Shown here: piece after piece, positions 23,814 to 35,404 of the stretch
How the letters are laid out: each line of letters opens with the position of its first letter
Position numbering within the stretch: position 1 is the first letter of the stretch
Source of the DNA: Leptodontidium sp. MPI-SDFR-AT-0119
Taxonomy: Eukaryota; Ascomycota; Leotiomycetes; Helotiales; Leptodontidiaceae
Assembly (NCBI GenBank): GCA_020726505.1
Contig: JAHLEZ010000010.1
Span: 2,046,001 to 2,110,000, forward strand
Length of the DNA: 64,000 nt
Direction: 5' to 3'
The notes under the pieces: model-generated
Seen by the model: only the letters and a program-made list of their open reading frames with translations
The model's database searches: none
Told to the model about the DNA's origin: nothing
Program-made: the position numbers and the translations under genes

Positions 23814-26800
23814 CTAGACTTGCCGAGGCCTTTTGCCTGATGGCTCGAATAATATGCAATCAAGACTTTGGAATTGTCGTTTCGAAGTGATTCTCCCTCT
23901 ATTGCCATCGACTGGCACATCAACAACGTCAGACGCTGAAGAACTAGATCCACATATCTCCATTGTATCTTCAACCGGAGTGCTTTCGAACAGAGCACTC
24001 TGATAATTTGGTTTCTGGCTTGAAGAGCCTTGCCCAGCAATGCTTCGCGGGGAAGCACATGTGGTAACTTTGGAGCTGATCTCCAGAGAGGAAGCAAACT
24101 CGGCATCTTGGTAGCCAAGTCGGAGCGGCAGCTTGCCGTGAGAGTCTCGCAAGTCATATAAGCTCGGAGATCCTCCGGAAAGATCTCTCATGACTTCAGC
24201 TTCTCCTTGGGTACATTCAAGTCTCTGAAAAGGAACGTTCTCGTTCCCTAAGCCAAGAGTGAGCTGCTCTGGAGCCAGGCGAAAATCGTCTGTCAAGACG
24301 CGATGGGAGTTGTTTTCGCGGAGCATATCCACAGCCTCAGTATTCCCTAGGCAAATTGCGAGTTGCAATACCGTCTGACCTCGAGACAAGGGTATGTCCA
24401 CATCTATACCAGCATCCAAGAAAATCTTGGTCGCTCTCAAGTTCTTGCATCGCACGGCTATTCCAAGAGGTGTCCAGCTTTCTGAGTTCAAATCGTCGAA
24501 AGATCGTCCAGATTCAATCAAAAGTTGCAATTTCGCTGTAGAAGAGTCATCGTGCATTGATGCAAGAAAGTGGAATGGAGTATTCCCATGTGCATCCTGC
24601 CTATGTTCAATTTTGCCGGAAACAAGTAACGCTTCAAAAACTTCAACTGTGATCTGGGAGTCTGTCGCAAGATGGAGAGACGACATGACAATGTCACACA
24701 ATCCATGAACCTTGGCACTGTCTTCAAGAATGAGATTCAGGGTTTTAATGCTGTCCTGACGAAGAACAAATGCGAAGAATGACAGGTAAACAGGCTGCTG
24801 GCCAGCGATCACCTCTTTCATCAAGAAATCGATCATTTCAGCGTCTTCTTTTGAGAAGGCGCTATATAGCGTACGGTTGACCTGTTCGTAGCTAGATTCA
24901 TTCAAATGTGCGGGATTTGCGGATCGCCATAGCAGCTTGTTCATGTCCAGATCCCAGTACGAATAGGCCACATCCACTGGGGATATGCCATTGCAGTCTT
25001 GTATAAAGATAGAAGCTTTTCTCAAAACTTCGATAATTTCTATATCTTCATATGAAATGTCGTAGTACTCTAGGTACATATGCAAAAGCGATTGTCCGGT
25101 ATCCTCGTCTTGGATATCTAGGTCGAGTCTAGAACATAGTGGCAACATCAGGACAAACTGTGAAGATAGTTGATGTCGCAATAATTCTGCCAAAACTTCC
25201 CATATTATACGGCGGAATGATTCGGAGGTCTCGCACGAGTATTCGTATGCTTTCAAAACACTGCAAGCGACTTGAAAGAAGAAACCACCACTTTTCGTGT
25301 GAAGCAGAGATTTCAGTTCTGTGGCCGTGGCTTCTGGAAACCCCTTCTCGAAGGCGATGCTCAAACGATCAATATGATCCTCGGTAGGTATCAGAAAGGA
25401 AGAGAAGACAAAGCCAAAAAAGTGAGCGAGGGTCTGTGGCATCCAGGAAAGCCAGTCTGACTGTATCGCTGCTTCTATTATCGCTTGTAAAACTTCACTG
25501 CGTGCGAAAACCCAGGTATCACCGAATGCCGATCCATCATACCATTTACCAGTGATCACTTTAATGGCATTTTCCAAGACTCGAGCACCAGCCCTCAGAA
25601 GTCTGATAGTGGTAAAAAATTCGTAATCGTAAATCGCATAATCCAGGTGTGCTGCGACATCGAGCGCACTCGGGCTTCCGTTGATTATTGGCGTATTTGT
25701 ACATGCACCACCATCAAGGATTGCTTTCACAGTGGCTTGCCGGGCGAATCCGTTCCATTTTTTAAATTCCTCTGCTTCTAAGTAGAAGTCGAATTCCCCT
25801 TCACTGTGTAACCCCTTGTCTGCGGCGAATGTTGACGAGACGCAACACATGAGTGGTGTTCCAAACGTGCTCTGCTTATCGACGTCGGCTCCTCGTTTGA
25901 GAAGCTTAGTACATACTCTGTAGAGGGCAAAGCAAGCTGCCCAGTGGAGGAGTGAAGGCTCATCTGCATCTCTTATGATGTCTACTAATTCTTTCCCTTC
26001 GCGTGAGGAGCAGTAATGCCAAGAAGCCGTCATTCTCCTAAAGACTGGATCTTTTTGAGAGTTGAAGAGTTGAAGCACAACTTCATCGACTTCGTTCGCG
26101 TTGCTTTTGTGCACATGGTGGAACCACTCAGTTGCAGCGTACCGAAAGAAGGGGTACTTGGCAAGGAATTCATCGGCTAAGTCTGCCTCATCTTGGTACC
26201 ACAAGATATAGCCATTCATGGAGCGGAAGCTCAAAACTGCATCGCCGTTGAAGGTCTCGCATCTCAGTAATCCCATACAGGTCATCGCCAGGACTGATTG
26301 GTCACCAGACAGGTGATATTGTATAAGGGCCGGGTTACCCAGAGGATCGATGCCAAGTAAGAATTCCTCTACCGTGAAATGAGCAAGCTCCAGACAATCC
26401 GATAAATGTTTCTTCCGTACGAGACTACTGCACCAATGTCGCAGTCTTTTCTCGGTCGTCATCCCGTTAGAATCGAAAGAAGTGTCGCCTTCACGTATAG
26501 CCAGGGCTTGAAGTAACTGCTCTGTACTCAGAGGCCTGCGAGCATAAACAATCCATTGTAGCGTATTCTTGACCAGTCGCTGGTTCTCCCGCGTGCTCCG
26601 ATTGACTCGCTCCAGAATCCGCTCGTACGAGCTGGGCAAGTCGGGTGGAAGCTTCGTGAGAGCTTCCCTTCGATCTTTGTCGGTGGAGCATTCGCACAAG
26701 TAATCCATTTGGCAGGCGACCCATCGGAACCTAAATATGGTCAGTACAATACAGAGCACTTGCAGTCGGGAGGTACCATACATCCCATCACACCGCTCAG

Positions 26801-28314
26801 CCAGGGTTATCATGATGTGTTCTTTCAGACTCTGCTCGTTGATTTCGAGTCGTTCGTCGTGTATCCTTTGTTCAATTTCTGAAGCAATGTAAAGCCGTAT
26901 ATCAGAACTCTGGGCAGCGATAGAAATCGTACGGTAGTCGGCAAGGGCATGGCCGATATCGACTTCAGGTCGACTGGAAAGGATCGTCTTGATGGATCCT
27001 GATGCGCTATTCAACGTCGCTAGTAGTCTTGAGATCTCGGCGCGTCCATTTAAGATTTCATCGAGCCCATCAACAACAATCATGACTGTGTCGAAATGAG
27101 CTGAGACCTTGTTGATGAGCTGACAGAGTTCTTCGGGTAACGGAGTCCGGATAGACTGATCGGAGCAGACATGGTCATCGTAAAAGGCTGTCAAGTCTTC
27201 GAAGCAGTCCTCGTGGCGCATGATCAATTGTTTTGCCAGAGATCCCAATATTGTGGATGCATTGTGCGTGGTGCTGTCCTTGTAGTCACAGTAGAAGAAT
27301 GCGAGAGCTGCTTCAAGGTCAACTCACACGCAAAGGATAACTTGCCGGAAAGCGTACCCTCTGTTGGCTGGAGTTCTGCCTCGATTTTCTGGATCGTCGA
27401 AGACCTTTCGGCTTGTCAGATGGGGTATCTTGTAAGTTTCAGCTACCACATACATCAATATTGTTTTCCCAGCACCAGCTAGATTTCAGTCAGCACATGG
27501 TTACTGTTTCTACGGTCTGACCTTACGTATTCCGTTGATCCACAACTTCGATCGCTCTTGCGATAGCCATTCCATAAATTCTGGCCCCTCTGTAAACCAA
27601 ATCCCAGTTCCAAGTTGCCTGAGTCGTATGTTCGAGTCCTGCCAATTTCTTGCCTCGATGGATCCTAAAACCTGCAACATTTTTTGCCTTTTGTCATCTA
27701 CCAATCGCAGCCGTCAGTCTATCGAAACCACAGTTGGCAGAAATAGCAGGCTACAAACCTATGAAAATTTTCTTTCGCTCTGCTTGATCCGAGTCCAATG
27801 CTGCCTTTATAGTGTACATTCCATCTCGAATTTGACATAGTGCAGACCTAATGAGAGGTCAGTCCTGTTACTCTTTTGATCAAATAACTGCTCACATCTC
27901 TCTCATACTCAACGCAACTGTGATAGTCAGTTTGTGCCGTTCTATCTCCCCCAGGAGCTCTTTCGTCGCCGATTTCCTGAGAGGCCACTTCATTTTCTCA
28001 GTACTTGTCATAGATTCACCAGCCATCGCCTTTTGCAAATGGGTTTGGATTTTCAACAAGGTTTGATAGCAAGGTTCAATCCAATGTATCTGCATCGTTG
28101 GATCGAGGTTGGAGGCATCTTGCTCAAGCTGCTCCACGACAATCTTGAGACTGTGGAGTATTCCAAAGAGCAAGTTGACCTCTAAGACCAGTTTCTCGAC
28201 ATTCTCTCCAGCATCTTTTACGTCTTTGATGAATGCGTATCCTCGCCTCACCACGATATCCGCGATCGTGATCAAACCCGAAATGCTTGCGGCGACACCA
28301 AGTGCTTCCGCCAT
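23814..28314 (-). CDS. NACHT-ankyrin STAND (NLR-like) protein
   Basis: Fungal STAND proteins are NTP-driven switches tied to self/non-self recognition and regulated cell death. Exons are 28314-27896, 27847-27759, 27697-27527, 27478-27454, 27404-27358, 27307-26782 and 26730-23814, 1397 residues. The N-terminal domain (MAEALGVAASISGL..) matches the start common to many fungal STAND proteins. The NACHT core has Walker A GIPGAGKTIL, FFYCDYKD and Walker B MIVVDGLDEI, followed by SSRPEVDI and PPDLPSSYERIL. Ankyrin-like repeats fill the C-terminal third (for example TPLGIAVRCKNLRATKIFLD and LLHWAACFALYRVCTKLLKRG). One exon of 25 bases and one of 47 surround the P-loop, so gene predictors may miss them. 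Uninterrupted over 4.5 kb, in contrast to neighbouring fossils. Confidence 0.9.
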
Positions 28315-28993
28315 GTCGCTGTAACAACTGATAAAGAATTTTGCAGTTTAAAATTTGGGAAAGAGCATTTGATGTGAGAAGATACCAGAATTTTGGAAAC
28401 GAGGCTCTGCCGGGTCTGCCAGCGGGGCGAGGTGGGTCGTACCGCATATCTCAGCCACCACAAGTCACATCTGGATGATCTGCCTCGCTAGGACAACGAA
28501 TCACTCGCGATATAGAAGTATCCTGAGAGGCGTCAAGAAGGCGTTCTCTCAGGCTCCGGTTCTCCAATACTCCCTCGCATGAGCAATACCTATCTCACAC
28601 ATTCTCTTCATTGCTTGCGGTGAGAGGCCAGGCGATGACCCGCACGACGACCCCGCCCGCGCCCCCAAAAAAAGTGGGGGGTCCCCATTGGGTTGTTGGT
28701 ACAAATACACCCCGACGTCTCTAAGGACTGTTGGGACGGGATCGTAGCGCAACCAAAAAAAAAAAAAAAAAAGTTGAAGATTGAATAAACAGCGGTATTC
28801 ATGATTTTTGGGCACTGTAAGTTTCCTTATCCGTGTGCCTCGGGCTCGGGGTTTCAACCTACATATGATAGCTTCGCAAATTTTGGGCAATGGCCTTTGG
28901 AAGCATGAGAAGCTGACAGAATATTCAGAAGGGTCATGAATCGTGAACGTAGAAATGTATAAGCAGCGAATGAGTGTCTCCCCGAGACCACTT
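28315..28993. other. Gene-free stretch with an A18 run
   Basis: No gene. An uninterrupted A18 lies at 28755-28772. A C5/G6 mini-hairpin (CCCCCAAAAAAAGTGGGGGG) is near 28662. The segment is unusually G/C-tract rich. I looked for a 5S-like RNA here and did not find the conserved boxes. Confidence 0.4.
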
Positions 28994-30660
28994 TCAGAGG
29001 GGCTTATTGCCTTCCCGTGGGACTACAATGGGATTCATATCGGATTGCATGAAGAACCCGTTGCACCTGCTCGTGAAGCCTTTCTGGGGATCAACGACCG
29101 AGAAATCGAAACGAATAAACACCTGGCATGGAATTCAGCAGCGATCCTAGAGCCATTGAAGCGACCATGCCTCAGCAAAGATTTTATTCAATTCCAAAAA
29201 AGTGATTGTCTTTCCCAAGCATCTATACTTGCCCGTCCCAAATACAAGCTCGACGGACCTAATCGTAGCTTGAAGTTCCTCCCCTTCAGCCTCTAGCCAA
29301 CGTTCAGGTCTGAAGATATCTGCGTCTGCTCCGTACATTGCTTTGCTTCTATGCACTGCCCAAGCCGAGTATGCGATGTTGGTCCCTCCGGGAATGAATT
29401 TTACGTTGTGCATATCCCCCACTGGCGGTGTGACCTTGTAGATCAAACTTGCAACAGGAGGCCAAACTCCAAACTCGCAGTCCTTCCTGGATACAAGCCT
29501 GAAGATATCGGAGGTTCCGAGATTCAGAATCGCGTATGACTAGTCGGTGCAGGTCAGCTTCGTCGAGTTCCTTTTGCAGTCCAGAGTAGATGCGGTGGTT
29601 CGTCACGATGTAATAGAAAATGCAGCGTACTGCTGTCGCTGTCGAGTCTGTTCCAACAATTCTGCCCAGGATGAATAACATGCTATTTCGAGTGCGTATT
29701 GAATTTCATACATTCGGAGCAGCACTTCAGATTCTGTTTCCGCGTGGGTCAGGCCATGTCGCACAAAGCTCCCCAGCATGTCGTTCTGGACTTTCGTATC
29801 TGGGCCAAACCTCTCCCCAACTATTTCTTTGGCAATTCCCATGATTTTAACCATTCCAATGCGATCTTTAGCTGTCGGTGCCATGAACATCCGCACGATT
29901 GCACTGCTCAATATTGTATTGACAACCGGGATGTCCAGCACGGGAATATACGTTCGAACGGTGTTGATGTAATCGAAAAGATCAGTGTTCTTCTTGAGGT
30001 AACCAAATGGCTGTGAGAATGCCACATTGGTGAGTACATCCATGGTAAAATACTGCACAACGTGGGCCCAGTCTATCACTTTGTAAGTCCCCTCGGTTGG
30101 GAGGTGATTCGCTTCAATCAAATGTACCAGGTCCATGATGCGGTTGCCAACTGAAGATTCCAGATTGGGATTATCTTCTCCTGCGTACTTGAAGTATGTC
30201 AGATCACGTATTGATGCAGGTACCATACACATACTCTATTAACGACTTTGGCCCTCATCTCAGTGCGTTTTTGCTCATCCTTCTCAGATATGGTGTTGTG
30301 GATATTGTCCAACTTGGTGCCATCGTACCAGGCACCTCTTGTATATGCTGACCTAGCGGCATTGATTCGACGCAATAAATCCGGGTCGTCTGTGAGAAGC
30401 ATGTTAGGCCCGGTTCAAACCATAGAACCATACTTCGTGCTCATATCCAGCATTGTCAGGTACAGGCCGCCGGAAATCGTCTTGTAAGAAAGCCATGTCT
30501 GGCTCAATGATGCCCATTTAGGCCCATCAAATGCGCGCAATCGACGATAAGATGAAATCCGCTTCGCACTGGATGACAGACAGAGTAGAATGACCGAAGA
30601 GAAGACGACCAGTCTCCAGTCCACAGGAACCCCGCCAAGGAGGGTATCGAGTCTCAACAT
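28994..30660 (-). pseudogene. Cytochrome P450 (pisatin-demethylase-like), two disabling lesions
   Basis: P450s are ER-bound monooxygenases, often tailoring enzymes. An N-terminal membrane anchor (LVVFSSVILLCL) is seen. Exons are 30660-30235, 30187-29712, 29661-29171 and 29122-28994. The last intron has a GC donor. Motifs: I-helix IVGTDSTAT, ExxR as EGLR, PERW, and the haem loop FGTGKYRCLG with its Cys ligand. Lesion 1 is TGA at 30415-30417 in frame with both sides (MV-stop-TGPN), explained by CGA to TGA. Lesion 2 is a 7-base tandem duplication (CCAAACT twice, about 29462-29475) right after ExxR, which shifts the frame. The exon sum is one base over a multiple of three, as a +7 predicts. Otherwise it is full length, about 504 residues, so inactivation looks recent. 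Confidence 0.85.
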
Positions 30661-31044
30661 ATTGAAGCGGCAGAAGGATCAATTGCCTTCATTGTGAAAG
30701 GCGCTCTCTTTTATGGCGGGGAGAGCCAAGGGATATGTAAATTGTCCAATTGGCTTCAACACAGATTAGTTCGCCATGGAGGTGTACATATTCGGACTTC
30801 TCGCTCGATTGGTACATTCACCCGTCTTTCGATATACCAACCTGCATACCTCATACCTAGGTACATTCCCGCTACCATCCTCGCTTGAGTGTCACAATCC
30901 TGGGGGGTACATGGCATGCCTAGCCTAGGTACTGCAAGATGTTGTGGAACCACTGAAAAGAAAACTTGGGTGCGGGGTGGAATAGACAAGAAGAGGGTAT
31001 GAAACAGACGAAGACAACTGAGAATTTGATGACATTGATGCATG
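30661..31044. other. Intergenic stretch upstream of the P450
   Basis: It should contain the former P450 promoter. No other gene is supported. Confidence 0.4.
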
Positions 31045-31956
31045 GGCATAGCTGGCGATGGCGAGCAGATGGCAATACCTTGTCAATTTCGATCGGACCA
31101 AAAGGGACTATACAATCGGGATCTTTGGGCGGTTGGGTGAATCTTCAATCACCAATTGGAGAGAATATGGAGTATTCCATGACGTGTTACCATGTCGCAA
31201 GTCCGGGCGACAACAGCAATAAAAACTTCCAACGACGAAGATGGAATCGGCATCAATGGATCACCACCCTTCTCCTCCATATCGGTGACTTGCCCATCAC
31301 CAGCAGACGAAGTAGAGACGCGCGAATGCATTCTCAAAAACCCACATAAGTCGATGAAGGATTTCGAAGACACGATATCTGTTCTTGGGGATGTCGCATT
31401 TGCATCAGGGAATCGACAATGAACAGAATTCGGTTCACGACTTGAAATTCGGTTCACGACTTGAAATTCAGTTCACGACTTGACTGGCCCTCATCGAGTC
31501 TCCGAATCACAGCGGCGCAGTTCGTAATAAACCACCCAAAGCCTTCTGCGGTAGCCTGAACAGCGAATTGCAGCAATACGTAGATGAATTCAACCCGGAA
31601 GATCGTATACTGAAAGTTTCCGACGAGAAAATTGCTGGTATGTGGGTATGCCAAGGTAGACGTAGCAGCGTCTGTGATGGCAAAATCAACAGGATGTACA
31701 GAAGAGTTAAATGGGACGACGGATTCGGTGAGTCGATGGAATTGGAAGTCGTCCCAGTTTGTGGATCTAGACGGGTTTGTCAGGAGGGTGATGCGGGTAG
31801 TTGGGTGGTGAATAACATGCGTGAGCTTGTTGGGATGTTGATTGGGATGGACGAGCATAGCTGGGGATCTTGACTCCCCTCAGGGATATAATGGAGGATA
31901 TTGAGGGAGCTACGGGGCACAGTGTGTCTTTGCCTCAGCGGCAAGGACGATTTTGA
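31045..31956 (+). pseudogene. Trypsin-fold serine peptidase-like gene, heavily disrupted
   Basis: Fragments of a chymotrypsin-fold protein in order: GGWVNLQSP and TCYHVA (catalytic His region, about 31125-31197), a linker, LDW-ALIESP (catalytic Asp region, about 31476-31495), then QEGDAGSWVVN (31784-31816), and a tail ending LPQRQGRF at TGA 31954-31956. The serine of the GDSG motif is Ala here (codon GCG 31793-31795). Breaks: a frame change after TCYHVA, TGA at 31420-31422, a triplicated 19-mer, loss of one G in the DWA codons, and a frame change near 31868. With a missing nucleophile as well, the gene may have encoded a pseudoprotease before it decayed. Confidence 0.6.
31429..31484. repeat. 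Three tandem copies of a 19-bp unit
   Basis: TTCGGTTCACGACTTGAAA occurs at 31429-31447 and 31448-31466. A third copy starts at 31467 with one G-to-A change and ends at about 31484. The extra 38 bases shift the frame inside the trypsin-fold gene. Confidence 0.92.
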
Positions 31957-33234
31957 GGTTTCAATTTTGGATGGATTGGGGGTACACAATGCCTGCACCA
32001 TCTCTCTCAGGCAGTTATCCCTTCCACCCCCAAAAGGTAGGTTTTGTCGGTGCACCTTTAGGTGGAGTAGAATGTCCAAATCTAGCTCTTAAAGCGAAAA
32101 TATTCTCCACTTTGAATGGGGGTCCACAAGAAGAGCAGTGTCAGATTCGCTGGCCAAGGCTCGTTTATCTCTGTCCACTCCACTCGACCCCGCAAGGAGC
32201 CAAAAGGTTAAAAACCTACCTCTTGGGGGTGGAAGGGATAGAGTTACATTTCGTAAAACTCCTGCTTAATTCCAATTTCACAATACAAAAAAGGATGAGA
32301 GTTACTGCAAAAGAAAATAGAGACGCAACTCAGCGAGTAATGTTTACGTGTAGATGACTTTTCTCTTGAATCAAAAAGATGAATATATCGCAAAAAGGTA
32401 CTACTAAAAAGAAAAGAAAAAAGGCACACAAGCCGTTGACGAGTAAAAAGAAACGTGGTGTGTATCCATGTACCAGATGGCTGGAGAGTTTTCTCTTTTC
32501 ACATACATTTTATACAACTCAAGACCCAAACCAAGATTTCAAAAAATAAAAATAAAATATATATATATATTTATAGCTTGACGAAACTGAGTAGACAACA
32601 CCATCTCAACCCACCTGGGGCACCGCACCTTCCTCTCACGCGCCAAGATAAAGAAGCGAAAGATCCACTGGCAATCTAACAGTCCCGCAGTCTGGCGGCT
32701 TTAACCCCTCGCCGCGGAGTAAACTGTGCCCCATCGCGTAGGGTGCTTGCATCGAGCGACCATGGCGTAAAGGCCAATCAAATAGAAGCTCAGTTCTCTC
32801 ATCCATATGAAGATACCTAAGCGAGGGCTGCAGCAGTGCAGAGTGGATGCTTTTAGCCTGAAATGGGTTTGGACCTGGTACTGTAGCTGGCAGAGCCTCA
32901 AGCGTGTATTCTGATAAACAAACACTCCATCGCGGCCTTCAAAGATCGTCCGGCACCCATGTTTCCTGAAATACAGGATTGCGATTTTTGCGCATGCTAA
33001 TGGCAGATGGCAAAGCAGGTTTTCGTGAGAGGTGACAACAGCAACAAATCATAAGCAAGTGTCGATCCGCACTTCCGAGCTTCGGACCATCGAAGCGTCC
33101 AATCAGCCGCCTTCGACTCATGCTCACGCAAGCACACGAGCAAGAACGACAAAAGAGAACCAGTAAGCCAGAGCCGGTGAAAGAATTCAAATTTTGTATT
33201 TTGCGTTTGGATATCTATTTATGTTTATTGTTTT
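31957..33234. other. Gene-free, AT-rich stretch
   Basis: No supported gene. Short frames overlap on both strands. An (AT)7 microsatellite is at 32557-32570 within an A-rich block. The last part should include the 3' flank of the fucosyltransferase-like gene. Confidence 0.45.
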
Positions 33235-34682
33235 TCAAGGCCACATCTTATCTTCCCATCCGTAACCATGTTTTCCCAGCAGATCCGAGAAGTCATCTCT
33301 CAATGCCGCACCCAGGATCTTACCCTTCCACCACCCAGCAGGGAAACCACACGTCCCTGCCCTCGTGCTCTTCCGTCGATTCACGGCGATCGTCCAGGCG
33401 AATGAGCTATCTGCCATACCCATGAAAAAGCCGCTGCGTGTCAAGATAAGATAATCTACTAGTGCCTGCTGATCCCATGTCAGGCTGGCGAGCTCGGCTG
33501 CTTCGGCGGCGCCTGACAGCAGATCGTGTTTGGTTATGACGTGTTTGGGTTGCACGAGCGAGTCTTCTTGTAAGCTCGAGAAGTCGGTGACGGATGTGGC
33601 GTTACCTGAAGCAATGTACATGAGAGGTAGGGAGGACAGGTATTCTGAGGCCCTGATTCGTTCGATGTAGTAATCTGCTTGATCTTCGTAGCCGAGCCAA
33701 TATGAGAGGATGTCGTTGGCAGTGCGGAGGTGGATTCCGATGAAGGTGTCTGCGAAAATGCCGGTGGTGGCAGTTGAAGGGTCGATCTGGACGTCATACC
33801 GAGAGTATAATTCGTAGAGAGCGGTGGCAGCGAGTCGGTGGACGTCCTGTCGGAGGGGTATCAGATTGCCGAATGTGTCGGCGAAGCCAACAGAGTCGTG
33901 GCATATCGGGCTGTGATGTGAGTGTTAGTCTTGCGTGGGATGATATAGTGTTCTTGGCAACATACAAATGTCTCCAGAGATTCTCGAGGGGGATCAAGCT
34001 GATCTCTCCTGGTGGTGCTCGGATTTCCTTGATGTGCTCTCTGCATGAGTATGCAATCCGCGAAGTCATCGCATGGGGAAGCTTCTTTGGGTCGATAAGC
34101 TCGGTCTTTGTGACCGTCCCCATGCTCTCGAGTTCTTCGAGGTCCTGGTAGACTCTCATCTGAGGACATGCCATTCCTATTCTTGAGAGAAAACGCTCCT
34201 TGTCGAAGAGGTAATCCATCGAAGTCGTTCCACTCTCCAGATTGCTCAAGTCACTGTCCTGTCTGAGATGGATCACGGGAAGAACCAATCCCGCTCCCGC
34301 ATCAATCGCATAGCGTATGCAATGCAGTATCTCCTGCCTTAAATTCCCTATTCTCAGTCAGCGTTGAATCATACGACGGTTCGGATGGAATCTCACCAAT
34401 CCCCCCGATGAGATTCTGACATTCGAAGACGATCGAGTCATCCCATTGCTGCTCCTCACACATCTGCGCAATGTAGCCATAGTCGAAGTCGTCTTGTATT
34501 GCCGAACTCATCGCTTGTGAAATAAATTCCTCCTTGGACCATCTTTCTATCCTCGTGTCCTCCTTCCATTCGGCATGCTCATCCAGCCCCGACTCAAAGT
34601 TCTCCATCCGCATCGACCCGACAAATATCCATAACGACACCAGAACAACACCAACAGCTAGGAATCGAGGTTTTGAAAGCAT
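33235..34682 (-). CDS. O-fucosyltransferase-like glycosyltransferase, type II membrane protein
   Basis: Exons are 34682-34397, 34347-33966 and 33910-33235, 447 residues, no disruptions. An N-terminal anchor (FLAVGVVLVSLWIFV) suggests a Golgi type II topology. The donor-site region QNLIGGIGNLRQEI is completed only by the first intron. Later comes GIHLRT, like the HxR motif of the GDP-fucose O-fucosyltransferase fold, and near the C-terminus FFMGMADSSFAWTIAVNRR, a segment typical of that fold. The family is known from fungi mostly as uncharacterised proteins. The acceptor substrate and even the sugar donor are inferred from fold motifs only. Confidence 0.75.
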
Positions 34683-34984
34683 CGCGAGAAGGGTATCAAT
34701 TGGGTATCAATAGAAGAAAATGCAAAAAGTAAAATAGAAATAAAAACAACAAATGGGATATCGAAGACACAAAAGAATGCGTTAAAGAAAAGTCGAGTCT
34801 ATCGCGGCACAGGAGATTTATTGACGTATCATCGTAACTTCCTTGAATAGGGATGGAACGAACATGACATGATATGTTGTTTGCAGGAAAGGCGCGTATC
34901 GTGATGTTTTATGGCCCAGTGGCCCTCGAACTCAAAATGACGTGAACATCTTCCTAACGTTGGGCGGGAACTGACCTGTGAGAG
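34683..34984. other. Spacer upstream of the fucosyltransferase-like gene
   Basis: A-rich 5' flank of the gene on the minus strand. Nothing else is seen. Confidence 0.4.
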
Positions 34985-35404
34985 CATCAAACCAGCCTGG
35001 GGAGGCTTAGATCGAAGAAGAACGATTCGCTAAATGCTGTGAGACAAGGTAGTAAAATGCGCCTATTGGTTTCGCAGCGTTGCGAATAATGTCATACCAA
35101 GACTTGAAGCCTCGTCGTACGTAGGGTTGGGATCTAAGGGTGTCGCGTGCGCCAGTTCCACTTCGAACAAGGCAGCTGCAGATCAACTTGCTAACAACTC
35201 GTAACTTGCCCAAGGCGCGCAAAACCCATTTTCCGGCGGATCACTACCGGATTCTAAAGTAGCATTGTGCCGTATGCTACCCAACATGTGTAGTATAGCG
35301 AGATTTGAGTGAAACTGCAACTGTGCGACCAACGAGGGATCATAGCATGGTTGTGCTTTCATGCTTGCAAAATGGTTGCCTAAAGGAGACCCGTAATCAA
35401 ACAA
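34985..35404 (-). pseudogene. Fossil gene fragment with TGA and two TAG stops
   Basis: One minus-strand frame reads from 35404 past TGA 35183-35185, TAG 35063-35065 and TAG 35030-35032, all in phase (distances 120 and 33). The sequence between the stops is protein-like (for example AAALFEVELAHATPLDPNP and EASSLGMTLFATLRNQ). CGA-to-TGA and CAG-to-TAG changes explain all three. No start codon context or family was recognised. The part before the first stop is a 73-codon frame. Confidence 0.45.

Noticed and set aside
27308..27357. Apparent frameshift inside the NACHT domain
   Set aside because: A 50-bp intron with a GTACGC donor and GAAGCAG acceptor restores the frame exactly, so no lesion is needed.
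28600..28775. Possible 5S RNA or other small RNA gene ending in an A/T run
   Set aside because: Internal control boxes and the conserved 5S arms could not be found. The T-run is at the wrong end for Pol III termination on the candidate strand.
29662..29711. Apparent frame break before the P450 I-helix
   Set aside because: A 50-bp GTATGA..GGGCAG intron explains it.
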